Positions 1 through 7,902 of a stretch of DNA of 64,000 nt are shown here, piece by piece; position 1 is the first letter of the stretch, and every line of letters begins with the position of its first letter. The stretch covers positions 2,170,001 to 2,234,000 of the forward strand of contig JADKGN010000004.1 in NCBI GenBank assembly GCA_016722705.1, in the 5' to 3' direction. This stretch comes from Candidatus Dechloromonas phosphoritropha (GTDB taxonomy: Bacteria > Pseudomonadota > Gammaproteobacteria > Burkholderiales > Rhodocyclaceae). Made by a program: the position numbers and the translations under genes. Below the pieces are notes generated by a model. That model was not told where the DNA came from and made no database searches. It saw only the letters and a program-made list of their open reading frames with translations.

Positions 1-244
1 CAAGGACCTCTGCGATCACTATGCCTTTCGCCAGGGCAAGATCGACTGGGAAATCTGGGTCACCACCGGCACCAAGCCTCTGCCGCGCAAGATCGTGATC
101 AACAATCTGGCGGATGAGGCACGTCCGCAATCGACACACGTGCTGGCGTGGAATCTGAAGCCGACCTTCGATGCGTCGGTGTTCAACACGACGCCACCCA
201 CGGGCGCAACCAAGGTTGAGTTTGTGCCGCTGAAGACCAAGTAA
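1..244 (+). CDS. DUF2092-family periplasmic protein, C-terminal part
   Basis: Only the last 80 codons lie in the window; the reading frame is open from base 2 to a TAA at 242-244. The visible end contains HYAFRQGKIDWEIWV, then PLPRKIVI and a closing VFNTTPPTGATKVEF stretch. This is the pattern I know from the end of DUF2092 predicted periplasmic proteins, whose fold resembles LolA-like lipoprotein carriers. The function of the family is not established. It is followed 12 bases later by a glycine-rich exported protein on the same strand, and the two probably share a transcript. The family call rests on motif memory, not on a search. Confidence 0.7.
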   Translation, partial: KDLCDHYAFRQGKIDWEIWVTTGTKPLPRKIVINNLADEARPQSTHVLAWNLKPTFDASVFNTTPPTGATKVEFVPLKTK

Positions 245-256
245 AGGGGTAAAAAA

Positions 257-757
257 ATGACGAAATCAATCAACAAGGTTTCCCTGGCCACGCTGACGAT
301 CCTCTTTCTCGCAAGCTTCGCTGCAGTGCCCGTTGCCCAGGCGTTCGGGCGCGGCGGTTTTGGCGGCGGCGGCTTCCGTGGCGGTGGTGGCGGTTTCGAC
401 GGCGGCGGCTTCCGTGGTGGTGACATGCACGCCAACTTCGACAGATCTGATATACGCACCAACAACGTCCGCAACACCAGCGTCAACAACGTCAACATCA
501 ACCGGAACTTCAACGCGAATGTCAATCGCGGCGGCTGCTGTTACGGCGGCTGGGACGGCGGCTACCACCCGGTTGCCACCGCGGCCGCTGTCGGTGCGAC
601 GGTTGCCTTGACTGCCGCAGCGGTGGGCTCAATCGTGAACTCCGTTCCGGTGGGCTGTGCCCCGGTCAACTACGGCGGCGCGTACTACCAGCAATGTGGC
701 TCGGTCTGGTATGAGCCCCAGGGGTACCAATACCTGGTGGTCAATCCGCCGTATTGA
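257..757 (+). CDS. Glycine-rich exported protein
   Basis: A 166-residue protein with an N-terminal signal peptide (hydrophobic core LATLTILFLASFAAVPVAQA, probable cleavage after AQA). A block of GGGF/RGG repeats follows (about residues 31-55), then an Asn-rich stretch with NVN/NIN repeats. A hydrophobic Ala/Val segment (about 105-130) could cross or touch the membrane. The C-terminus has Cys and Tyr and ends VWYEPQGYQYLVVNPPY; this tail is common in small exported proteins found next to DUF2092 genes. An AAGGGG ribosome site lies about 8 bases before the ATG. No catalytic motif is visible; a surface or periplasmic structural role is only a guess. Confidence 0.75.
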   Translation: MTKSINKVSLATLTILFLASFAAVPVAQAFGRGGFGGGGFRGGGGGFDGGGFRGGDMHANFDRSDIRTNNVRNTSVNNVNINRNFNANVNRGGCCYGGWDGGYHPVATAAAVGATVALTAAAVGSIVNSVPVGCAPVNYGGAYYQQCGSVWYEPQGYQYLVVNPPY

Positions 758-866
758 AGGGCCACAGGTTCTGAAAAGTACCCCCTCAACATGACCAACA
801 GCTTGCGGAAGACATTGTCTGAAGCGGGCTGCGCGTCGGATTGATAAACTTCCGGAGGAATCAACC

Positions 867-1883
867 ATGCGTGTCGTACATCTTCTTTCTCGTGCCTTTG
901 CTGTTCTCACCTTGTTCTCGCTTTCTGCGCTGTCCTGGGGCCAGACAGATCCACTGCCCTCATGGAACGACGGTGCCGCGAAGCAGGCCATCGTCGCGTT
1001 CGTGAAGGAGACGACCACGCAAGGTAGCCCGAAGTTCGTGCCGCCCGCCGAGCGCATCGCCACGTTCGACCAGGATGGCACGCTGTGGGTCGAGCAGCCG
1101 ATTTACTCGTTCGTGATGTACGCGCTGGACCGAGTGCCAGAAGTGGTCAAAGCCAAGCCTGAGCTGAAGAACGTCGAACCGTTCAAGACCGTGCTCTCCG
1201 GCAACCGCGAGGCGATGGCCAAGCTGACGCTGCCCGACCTGGAGAAGATCATCGCTGCCACCTTCACCGGCATGTCGGTGGATGACTTCAACACCGAAGT
1301 GTCGAAGTGGATGGCGAGCGCCAAGGACCCGCGCTGGAAGCGGCCCTATACCGAACTTGTCTATCAGCCGATGCAGGAGGTGCTGAAGTACCTGCGCGAC
1401 AACGGCTACAAGACCTACATCGTCACCGGCGGCGGCCAGGATTTCGTGCGCGCGTACTCGGAGGCGACTTATGGCATTCCACCGGAGCAGGTGGTGGGCA
1501 CGGCCGGTGCCACGAAGTACGGCTACGCCAAGAACGGCAAGCCTTTCCTGACCAAGGAGCTGAAGCTGCTGCTCAACGACGACTTTACCGGCAAGCCGGA
1601 GGGCATCCACCTGATGATCGGCCGCCGGCCTTACGCCGCGTTCGGCAATTCGACCGGCGACCAGCAGATGCTCGAATTCACGAAGGCCGGCGACGGTGCG
1701 CGGCTGTCGATGCTGGTGCTGCACGACGATGCCAAGCGCGAGTATGCTTACGGCCCGGCCCAGGGACTGCCCGCCACCAAGGTCGGCACCTTCACGCAAG
1801 GGCTCTACGACAAAGCGAATAAGCAGGACTGGACTGTCATCAGCATGAAGAACGACTGGAAAAAGATATTCGCGTTCGAATAA
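867..1883 (+). CDS. HAD-superfamily phosphatase, secreted
   Basis: A 338-residue protein with a signal peptide ending near SALSWGQ. The HAD nucleophile motif is FDQDGTLW, with Asp68 and Asp70 as the expected catalytic pair. Motif II is in TYIVTGGGQDF and the Mg-binding motif is AFGNSTGDQQML. The layout resembles phosphoserine-phosphatase-like exported HAD enzymes, so it probably hydrolyses a small phosphomonoester in the periplasm; the substrate is unknown. The start is chosen from GGAGGA just upstream of the ATG. Its last 20 or so residues reappear as a decayed copy at 4559-4636, which shows that this gene or a relative was once duplicated with its neighbours. Confidence 0.85.
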   Translation: MRVVHLLSRAFAVLTLFSLSALSWGQTDPLPSWNDGAAKQAIVAFVKETTTQGSPKFVPPAERIATFDQDGTLWVEQPIYSFVMYALDRVPEVVKAKPELKNVEPFKTVLSGNREAMAKLTLPDLEKIIAATFTGMSVDDFNTEVSKWMASAKDPRWKRPYTELVYQPMQEVLKYLRDNGYKTYIVTGGGQDFVRAYSEATYGIPPEQVVGTAGATKYGYAKNGKPFLTKELKLLLNDDFTGKPEGIHLMIGRRPYAAFGNSTGDQQMLEFTKAGDGARLSMLVLHDDAKREYAYGPAQGLPATKVGTFTQGLYDKANKQDWTVISMKNDWKKIFAFE

Positions 1884-1933
1884 GCACCCGACTGGAACGC
1901 CGGGTTACCACCAATACCAAACAAGGAAACGGA

Positions 1934-2773
1934 ATGATCATGAACACCAGAACAACCATAGCGCCCTTCGCCACACGCGGTCTGGGTATTTGCCTCATTG
2001 CCGGGGCAGCGACGCTGTTCGCCGGTTGCGCCACCTACGATGCGGCGCTGGGCAGTGGCACGAACGTGACGGCGACCGACTCCGCGCGCCTGACCAAAAG
2101 CGGCTTTCTGAGCGATTACGCGCGCCTCAAGCCCAACCCGGAGGCGGGCGGCATGGACTGCTGGCGCGACCCGAATCTCGATCCAAAGAAGTTCGACAAG
2201 GTGATGATCTCGCGTATCCTCGTCTCGCTGGTGCCACCCAAGAATGCCAAGGAAGGCGAGCACGTGACGGTCGATCCGAGCGACCTCAAGACCCTGACCG
2301 ACTACTTCCACGCTGCATTGGGCAAGGCCCTGAGTTCGCAAATGCAGGTCGTCGACAAAGCAGGCCCGGGGGTCGCGGTAATCGGCATCGAGCTGACCGA
2401 CCTGGTGCCGACCAAGGTGACGGACAGCGTGACCGGAACGCTTATCCCCTACGGGTTCGTTGCCGAGATTGGTTCCGGCGCCGCCACTGGCCGCCCGGCG
2501 GGCTCGACCCCTTATATGGGTGAAACCGGCATGGAAATGCAGGTCCGCGACGGGGCAACGGGCGCGATTCTCGCCGAGTGCCGGGATACCCAGATCGGCC
2601 GCAAGTACGCTGCCGACCCCAAGGGTGGCGTGGTTGGCACGGCCCAGACCTGGGCCAGCGGTTACATGAACTCATTCCAGGCCTGGTCGTATGCGAAGGA
2701 TGCATTCGACAAGTGGTCGCTGCTCATCGCCAAGCGCTTCGCCGAACTGCGTGGGGTCACGCCGGCCAAGTAG
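1934..2773 (+). CDS. DUF3313-type lipoprotein
   Basis: A 279-residue protein with a lipoprotein signal (TLFAGC, lipidated Cys at about residue 32). The mature part resembles DUF3313 family lipoproteins: LTKSGFLSDYARLKP near the start, a central DYFHAALGKALSS segment, and a C-terminal AFDKWSLLIAKRF helix. Members are predicted envelope lipoproteins of unknown role. There are two in-frame ATGs (1934 and 1940); the first has AAGGA at suitable distance and is used. It follows the HAD gene by 50 bases and is probably co-transcribed with it. Confidence 0.78.
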   Translation: MIMNTRTTIAPFATRGLGICLIAGAATLFAGCATYDAALGSGTNVTATDSARLTKSGFLSDYARLKPNPEAGGMDCWRDPNLDPKKFDKVMISRILVSLVPPKNAKEGEHVTVDPSDLKTLTDYFHAALGKALSSQMQVVDKAGPGVAVIGIELTDLVPTKVTDSVTGTLIPYGFVAEIGSGAATGRPAGSTPYMGETGMEMQVRDGATGAILAECRDTQIGRKYAADPKGGVVGTAQTWASGYMNSFQAWSYAKDAFDKWSLLIAKRFAELRGVTPAK

Positions 2774-2909
2774 GTGCAGGACAGTGTCGTGACCATGTGC
2801 CCTTGGCGTAGGGAGCCGTGGGGGGGGGCGCATGGCAGCACGAAACCCGATGGCGTGTTTTTTGATTGTTGACTTGCTTGCACCAATATTTGAAGTCAGG
2901 GAGCGTTCG

Positions 2910-3059
2910 ATGAAATTCATCACGAAAGCAAAAATGTTGGTTTTTTCGACGTCGACCGCAACACTGCTCGCCACCTCACCTTTATTCGCCGAAATGAGCG
3001 CCGAGGAATTGGCAAAGCTCGCCCTCAGCTGGCACTCAATGAAACGGAAACCATCATGA
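2910..3059 (+). pseudogene. Truncated copy of the outer-membrane protein gene at 6756
   Basis: A 49-codon reading frame with a good signal peptide (STATLLATSPLFA) followed by EMSAEELAKLA. That stretch, and the DNA below it, matches the mature N-terminus of the protein at 6756-7574. Right after the match the sequence jumps to a segment, ATGAAACGGAAACCATC, that also precedes the second DUF1254 gene (5154-5170). The body of the gene is therefore missing. The TGA stop overlaps the ATG of the next gene (ATGA). It may still be translated as a short exported peptide, but is best read as a deletion remnant that now serves as a leader. Confidence 0.75.
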
Positions 3060-4465
3060 AAACACTCATTTGCATCGTCATGCTGACAGCGCTGGGCATT
3101 GGCATACCGGCCAGCGCACAAACGGCGAAACCAGAACATTTTTCTCCCAGCGAACTCAACAGCCGCATGCTGGATCGGCGCGCTGTGGAAGCCGTCATCT
3201 GGGGCCTGCCGCTGGTGGGCCAGCACGCTGTGAGGCAGGCCGCCTTCCGTGACGGCAAGGCGAACTACAACGACATCGTCTGGTGGCCCAAAGGGAGTTG
3301 GAAGAACCAGTCGCCCACGCCCAACGTCAACACGCGCTACATGTATTTCTTCATCAACACCAAGCAGGATGGCCCGGTGGTGGTGGAACTGCCGCCTGCC
3401 GTCCCTGGAGCCAGCTTCTATGGCACCATCGAAGATGCTTGGTATGAGCCGCTCAGGGACATTGGATTCGAGGGCAAAGGCGGGAAATACCTTGTACTGC
3501 CGCCGGACTACAAGGGCAAGGTGCCGGACGGCTACACGGCGGTGCGTCCCGCCACCTACAACACGATGACGCTGCTGCGCTCCATTTTGGCGTCCGAAGC
3601 CGAAAAAGATGTACAGGCCGGCGACAAACTCGTGAAGCAGGTCAAGGTTTACCCGTTGTCAAAGGCTGCCAATCCGCCCGCGCAGCGTCTCCTCGACCTG
3701 AGTAACGTGATGTACAACGGTCTGGTCAATTTTGACGAAACCTTTTTCACCGGCCTGTCCCATATGCTCAACGAAGAGACGGTGCAGCCGCGCGACCTTC
3801 AAATGATGGGCATGCTCCTGCCGCTCGGTATTGAGAAGGGCAAGGAGTTCAAGCCCGACGTCGCAACCGTCGCCGTGTTGAAGAGCGCGGCGGCGGAAGC
3901 GCAGGCCTGGTTAATGGAGGCGGTCACAACGGGCGACACCCCGTGGTGGCCGGACAGTCAGTGGGTCGTCCCCACCCCACCGATCACGATTGAAACCGGA
4001 TTCAAGTGGGCGTTGCCAAACTACTTTGGTGTCGATGCGCGAGCCATCGCTCTGTTTCAGTATTTCTGCCCAACGGCAAAGGTGGGGACCGGCAGTTTCT
4101 ACTTCGGCTCCTTTCACGACCACAGCGGCAAGCCGTTGGAGGGCGGGAGCAATTACCGGCTTCACGTTCCGGCGAATGTTCCGGTGAGGGAGTTCTGGTC
4201 AATCACGGTTTACAGCCTGAAGACCTCGAGCTTCTTTCTCAACTCGACCCGCCTCACGCTGGGTTCGCTCGACACGGATCTGAAGAAGAACGCCGACGGC
4301 TCGGTGGACATTTACATCGGCCCCAAGCCACCTGCCGGCCTGGAGTCCAACTGGCTCTTCACGCCTGCCGGTGAGAAATGGTTCCCCTGGTTCAGAGTGT
4401 ATGGCCCTGAGAAGGCGATCATGGACAAGAGCTGGAAGTTGCCGGACATCGAGCAAGTGAAATGA
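3056..4465 (+). CDS. DUF1254/DUF1214 exported protein, copy 1
   Basis: A 469-residue protein with a signal peptide (MLTALGIGIPASAQ). The N-terminal half is a DUF1254 domain (about 35-190), with AVIWGLPLVG, PNVNTRYMYFF and LPPDYKGKVPDGY. The C-terminal half is DUF1214 (about 330-455), with NYRLHVPANVPVREFWSITVY and YIGPKPPAG. Such two-domain proteins are common in Proteobacteria and fungi; no reaction is firmly assigned. A close paralogue lies at 5171-6595, near identical over long stretches and with the same 22-base leader before the ATG. The gene is followed by a decayed HAD-gene end, so the pair arose by duplication of a multigene block. Confidence 0.88.
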   Translation: MKTLICIVMLTALGIGIPASAQTAKPEHFSPSELNSRMLDRRAVEAVIWGLPLVGQHAVRQAAFRDGKANYNDIVWWPKGSWKNQSPTPNVNTRYMYFFINTKQDGPVVVELPPAVPGASFYGTIEDAWYEPLRDIGFEGKGGKYLVLPPDYKGKVPDGYTAVRPATYNTMTLLRSILASEAEKDVQAGDKLVKQVKVYPLSKAANPPAQRLLDLSNVMYNGLVNFDETFFTGLSHMLNEETVQPRDLQMMGMLLPLGIEKGKEFKPDVATVAVLKSAAAEAQAWLMEAVTTGDTPWWPDSQWVVPTPPITIETGFKWALPNYFGVDARAIALFQYFCPTAKVGTGSFYFGSFHDHSGKPLEGGSNYRLHVPANVPVREFWSITVYSLKTSSFFLNSTRLTLGSLDTDLKKNADGSVDIYIGPKPPAGLESNWLFTPAGEKWFPWFRVYGPEKAIMDKSWKLPDIEQVK

Positions 4466-4558
4466 ACAGCACAGCAATACAGGGTTGATTTGTATTTCAA
4501 ATTGACCCGGTTTTTTGCATAAATAATGATCCGATAGCCTGCGTATAAGTGCCTCCAA

Positions 4559-4636
4559 CACGACGAGGCGAAGAAGCAGGGCTGGATTGTTGTCAGCATG
4601 AACGACGACTGGAAGTAGATATTTAGCTTTGACTAA
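4559..4636 (+). pseudogene. Relic of HAD phosphatase 3' end
   Basis: Read in one frame this stretch gives HDEAKKQGWIVVSMNDDWK, a TAG stop, then IFSFD and TAA. It parallels the end of the HAD phosphatase at 867-1883, which has KQDWTVISMKNDWKKIFAFE. The rest of the gene is absent. It lies upstream of a lipoprotein gene, as the intact HAD gene does, so it marks the border of an old block duplication. Confidence 0.7.
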
Positions 4637-4650
4637 ACATGGATACCCCG

Positions 4651-4683
4651 ACCACCACCACCACCACCACCACCACCACCACC
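4651..4683 (+). repeat. (ACC)11 trinucleotide microsatellite
   Basis: Eleven perfect ACC units lie 35 bases before the ATG of the lipoprotein gene at 4718, in its presumed leader. No gene uses the repeat. Such a tract can change length by slippage, and at this place a length change could alter promoter or ribosome-site spacing; that effect is an inference. Confidence 0.95.
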
Positions 4684-4717
4684 ACACCACAACCGAACAA
4701 CCGAACAAGAGACCACC

Positions 4718-5152
4718 ATGACCATCACACAAATCCTGAACCCTTTGAAGACCCTTGCTGCCATCGCGCTCGTCGTACTGGCCGCGGGTTGCGCCACCAG
4801 CACGATCAGCGATGAAAACCTGGCCGTTGCGGCCGGGTTCAAGGTCATCACCCCGGTCAACGCCGAGCAGCGGGCCATCCTGGCGAAACTACCGAAGGAC
4901 CAGGTCTCGCCGATCAACTATCAGGGCAAGCACTACTACGTGCTGCCGGACGCGATGAACAACCTGGCCTACGTCGGCGGGCCTGCCGAATTCCAGTCCT
5001 ACCAGAAGCTCCGTATCCAGAAGCAACTGAGCAACGAGAACCTCGCAGCGGCCCAGATGAACAGCATGGACTCCATGGATTGGGGCGGCTGGGGTGGCTG
5101 GGGTGGCTGGGGTGGCTGGGGCGGTGCCGGCTTCGGCGGATTCCGCCGCTAG
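4718..5152 (+). CDS. Small lipoprotein with Gly-Trp repeat tail
   Basis: A 144-residue protein with a lipoprotein signal (VLAAGC, lipidated Cys near residue 26). The mature domain includes AAGFKVITPVNAEQRAIL, then LPKDQVSPINYQGKHYYVLPD, and ends in five Trp-Gly-Gly triplets and a Phe/Arg tip (GGFRR). The KHYYVLPD segment suggests a small beta-rich domain of the type found in exported proteins of unknown function. It sits between the two DUF1254 copies and probably shares their transcript. The ribosome site is weak. I do not recognise a named family. Confidence 0.75.
   Translation: MTITQILNPLKTLAAIALVVLAAGCATSTISDENLAVAAGFKVITPVNAEQRAILAKLPKDQVSPINYQGKHYYVLPDAMNNLAYVGGPAEFQSYQKLRIQKQLSNENLAAAQMNSMDSMDWGGWGGWGGWGGWGGAGFGGFRR
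5081..5125 (+). repeat. Five tandem 9-bp Trp-Gly-Gly coding repeats
   Basis: Five tandem units of the form TGG GGY GGY encode (WGG)5 at the end of the lipoprotein. The three central units are identical. The unit is a multiple of three, so slippage would add or remove WGG without changing frame. Confidence 0.93.
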
Positions 5153-5170
5153 GATGAAACGGAAACCATC

Positions 5171-6595
5171 ATGAAGACACTCATTTGCATGGTCATGCTG
5201 ACGGCGCTGGGCATTGGCACACCGGCCAGCGCACAAACCAGCGCACAAACGGTGAAACTAGAATATTTTTCTCCCAGCGAACTCAACAGCCGCATGCTGG
5301 ATCGGCGCGCGGTGGAAGCCGTCATCTGGGGCCTGCCGCTGGTGGGCGAGGACGCTGTGAAGCAAGCCGCCTTCCGCGACGGCAAGGCGAACTACAACGA
5401 CATCGTCTGGTGGCCCAAAGGTGGCGGCTGGAAGAACCAGTCACCCACGCCCAACGTCAACACGCGCTACATCTATTGGTTCATCAACACCAGGCAGGAC
5501 GGCCCGGTGGTGGTGGAAGTGCCGCCCGCCGTCCCCGGCGCCAGCTTCTACGGCACCATCGAAGACGCCTGGTATGTGCCGCAAGTGGACCTTGGCTTAG
5601 ATGGCAAAGGCGGCAAATATCTTGTGCTGCCGCCGGACTACAAGGGCAAGGTGCCGGACGGCTACACGGTGGTGCGTCCCACCACCTACAACACGATGAC
5701 GCTGCTGCGCTCAATATTGGCGTCCTACTCCGAAAAGGATGTGCAGGCGGGCGATGCTCTGGTCAAGCAGCTCAAGATTTACCCATTGTCGCAGGCGGCC
5801 AATCCACCCGCGCAGCGTTTCCTCGACATGAGCGACATCCTGTACAACGGATTGGTCAAGTTTGACGAAACTTTTTTCACCCACCTCTCCCGCATGCTGA
5901 ACGAAGAGCCGGTGCATCCTCGCGACTTGCAAATGATGGGCATGCTCCTGCCGCTCGGTATCGAGAAGGGCAAGGAGTTCAAGCCCGACGCCGCAACCGA
6001 CGCCGTGTTGAAGCGCGCGGCGGCGGAAGCGCAGGCCTGGTTAATGGAGGCGGTCACAACGGGCGACACCCCGTGGTGGCCGGACAGGAAGTGGGTCTTC
6101 GTCTCCCCGCCGATTTCCATCGAGACCGATTTCACGTGGGAAATGCCAAACTATTTTGGTGTGGATTCGCGAGCCATCGGTCTCTATCAGTATTTCTGCC
6201 CAATGGTAAAGGCGGGGACCGGCAGCTTCTACTTCGGTGCCTTTTTCGACCGCAGCGGCAAGCCATTGGAAGGCGGGAGCAATTACCGGCTTCATGTTCC
6301 GGCGAATGTTCCGGTGAAGGAGTTTTGGTCAATCACTGTTTACAGTCTGAAGACTTCAAGCTTCTTTTTCAACTCGACCCGCCTCACGCTGGGTTCGCTC
6401 GACAAGGATCTGAAGAAGAACGCCGATGGCTCGGTGGATATTTACATCGGCCCCAAGCCGCCCGCTGGCCAGGAATCCAACTGGCTCTTCACGCCTGCGG
6501 GTCAGAAATGGTTCCCATGGTTCAGAGTGTATGGCCCGGAGCCATCGATTTTGGACAAGAGCTGGAAGTTGCCGGACATCGAGCAAGTGAAATGA
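5171..6595 (+). CDS. DUF1254/DUF1214 exported protein, copy 2
   Basis: A 474-residue paralogue of the protein at 3056, with the same signal peptide and both domains: AVIWGLPLVG and LPPDYKGKVPDGY for DUF1254, NYRLHVPANVPVKEFWSIT and YIGPKPPAG for DUF1214. It differs by a short in-frame TSAQ duplication after the signal peptide and by scattered substitutions, densest in the middle and near QVDLGLDGKGG. Both copies have intact frames, so both are probably functional. The common leader ATGAAACGGAAACCATC lies directly before the ATG. The outer-membrane protein gene at 6756 follows on the same strand. Function is unknown. Confidence 0.88.
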   Translation: MKTLICMVMLTALGIGTPASAQTSAQTVKLEYFSPSELNSRMLDRRAVEAVIWGLPLVGEDAVKQAAFRDGKANYNDIVWWPKGGGWKNQSPTPNVNTRYIYWFINTRQDGPVVVEVPPAVPGASFYGTIEDAWYVPQVDLGLDGKGGKYLVLPPDYKGKVPDGYTVVRPTTYNTMTLLRSILASYSEKDVQAGDALVKQLKIYPLSQAANPPAQRFLDMSDILYNGLVKFDETFFTHLSRMLNEEPVHPRDLQMMGMLLPLGIEKGKEFKPDAATDAVLKRAAAEAQAWLMEAVTTGDTPWWPDRKWVFVSPPISIETDFTWEMPNYFGVDSRAIGLYQYFCPMVKAGTGSFYFGAFFDRSGKPLEGGSNYRLHVPANVPVKEFWSITVYSLKTSSFFFNSTRLTLGSLDKDLKKNADGSVDIYIGPKPPAGQESNWLFTPAGQKWFPWFRVYGPEPSILDKSWKLPDIEQVK

Positions 6596-6755
6596 ACAGC
6601 ACACCCGTACGTATCTGAACCCGATGCACCGCTTCTCACTCGGCATGAAGAACAGGACGCTGCATTGCGGCGCTTTCGTGCCGCCTGATGCGGTGCGGGT
6701 GCAGTAGTTTGCCCGCCGAGCTACGGGCGCCATTCATCGAAACCGGAGTAAACCG

Positions 6756-7574
6756 ATGCAATTAATTCACCATGCTGGTGCACCACTGTGCGCCGCCGCC
6801 CTGACCGCGCTGTGCACACTGCCGGCGCATGCCGAGATGAGCGCCGAGGAATTGGCAAAGCTCGCCCAGAACCCGGTCGGCAACCTGATTAGCGTGCCGT
6901 TCCAGAACAATACCAATCTCAACTTCGGGCCGGAGAAGAAGACGCAGAATGTGCTCAATATCCAGCCGGTGATTCCGGTTTCTGTGAATGACGAATGGAA
7001 CATCATCACCCGTACCATCGTGCCGGTGATCTCGATGCCCGCGCTCTATCCGGGCGACGACCGCACCAACGGCGTCGGCGACACGGTATTCACGGCTTTC
7101 CTGTCGCCGGCGAAACCGGGCAGCGTCATCTGGGGCGCCGGACCGGTAGTGCAGATACCGACCAACAGCGATTCGCAACTCGGCAACCGGAACTGGGGCC
7201 TCGGTCCGTCGCTGGTGGTGTTGCACCTGGATAAAGGTGACCCCTGGGTCTATGGCGCGATTGTCAACAACGTCTGGTCGCTCTCGGACAGCGGTACCGG
7301 CGGATCGTACAACAACGGCCTGATCCAGCCCTTCGTCAATTACAACTTAGCCGGCGGCCTGTACCTGACCAGCGCGCCGATCATCACCGCCAACTGGAAG
7401 GCCGAGAGCAGCCAGCGCTGGACGGTGCCGGTGGGTGGCGGCGTCGGCAAGATATTCCACCTCGGCAAGCTGCCGGTGAACACGCAGTTGTCCGCCTATT
7501 ACAACGTGGTGACGCCAGACGACGGAGCGAACTGGCAGATTCGCGCACAGATACAGTTCATGTTCCCGAAGTGA
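6756..7574 (+). CDS. Outer-membrane beta-barrel-like protein (neuromedin U / MetA-like family)
   Basis: A 272-residue protein with a signal peptide (LTALCTLPAHA). The mature part begins EMSAEELAKLAQNPVG and continues with many alternating hydrophobic strands such as NVLNIQPVIPVSV and YNLAGGLYLTSAPIITANW, ending QIRAQIQFMFPK with a terminal aromatic as in outer-membrane barrels. This matches proteins often annotated as transporters or neuromedin U homologues, usually beside DUF1254 genes. It may be a channel for the substrate of its neighbours. A truncated copy of its start lies at 2910-3059. Confidence 0.72.
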   Translation: MQLIHHAGAPLCAAALTALCTLPAHAEMSAEELAKLAQNPVGNLISVPFQNNTNLNFGPEKKTQNVLNIQPVIPVSVNDEWNIITRTIVPVISMPALYPGDDRTNGVGDTVFTAFLSPAKPGSVIWGAGPVVQIPTNSDSQLGNRNWGLGPSLVVLHLDKGDPWVYGAIVNNVWSLSDSGTGGSYNNGLIQPFVNYNLAGGLYLTSAPIITANWKAESSQRWTVPVGGGVGKIFHLGKLPVNTQLSAYYNVVTPDDGANWQIRAQIQFMFPK

Positions 7575-7902
7575 GGCTGTTTGCGCGACAAAGAATGGCG
7601 CTTCAGCCTGACTGTTTTCAAAATTGCACTTCGAACTTGAATCCACGTTCGCAATAAGGGGAAAGTGTGGACCATACCCGACGCTTGCAGTGCTTCTAAA
7701 GGCCAGAAAGCCCGCATCGGTTATGCCTGCCGACCCAGGCTAATCAGCAATCGTGTTTCAATGACTTGACGCTGTTTGCCCGGTGTCTGTGGCTGCGACT
7801 ACCTGAGCGGCTGATGTTCGCAAGGTCGGCTGACTGGCTGAATCGAGTCAAGTCCAAAATCTGCTGTAAATACTCTTCGATCCGATGAATGACGAATGGT
7901 TT

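Noticed and set aside
7575..7837. Stretch between the outer-membrane protein gene and the IS256 element
   Set aside because: No ORF, hairpin terminator or RNA gene that I can support.
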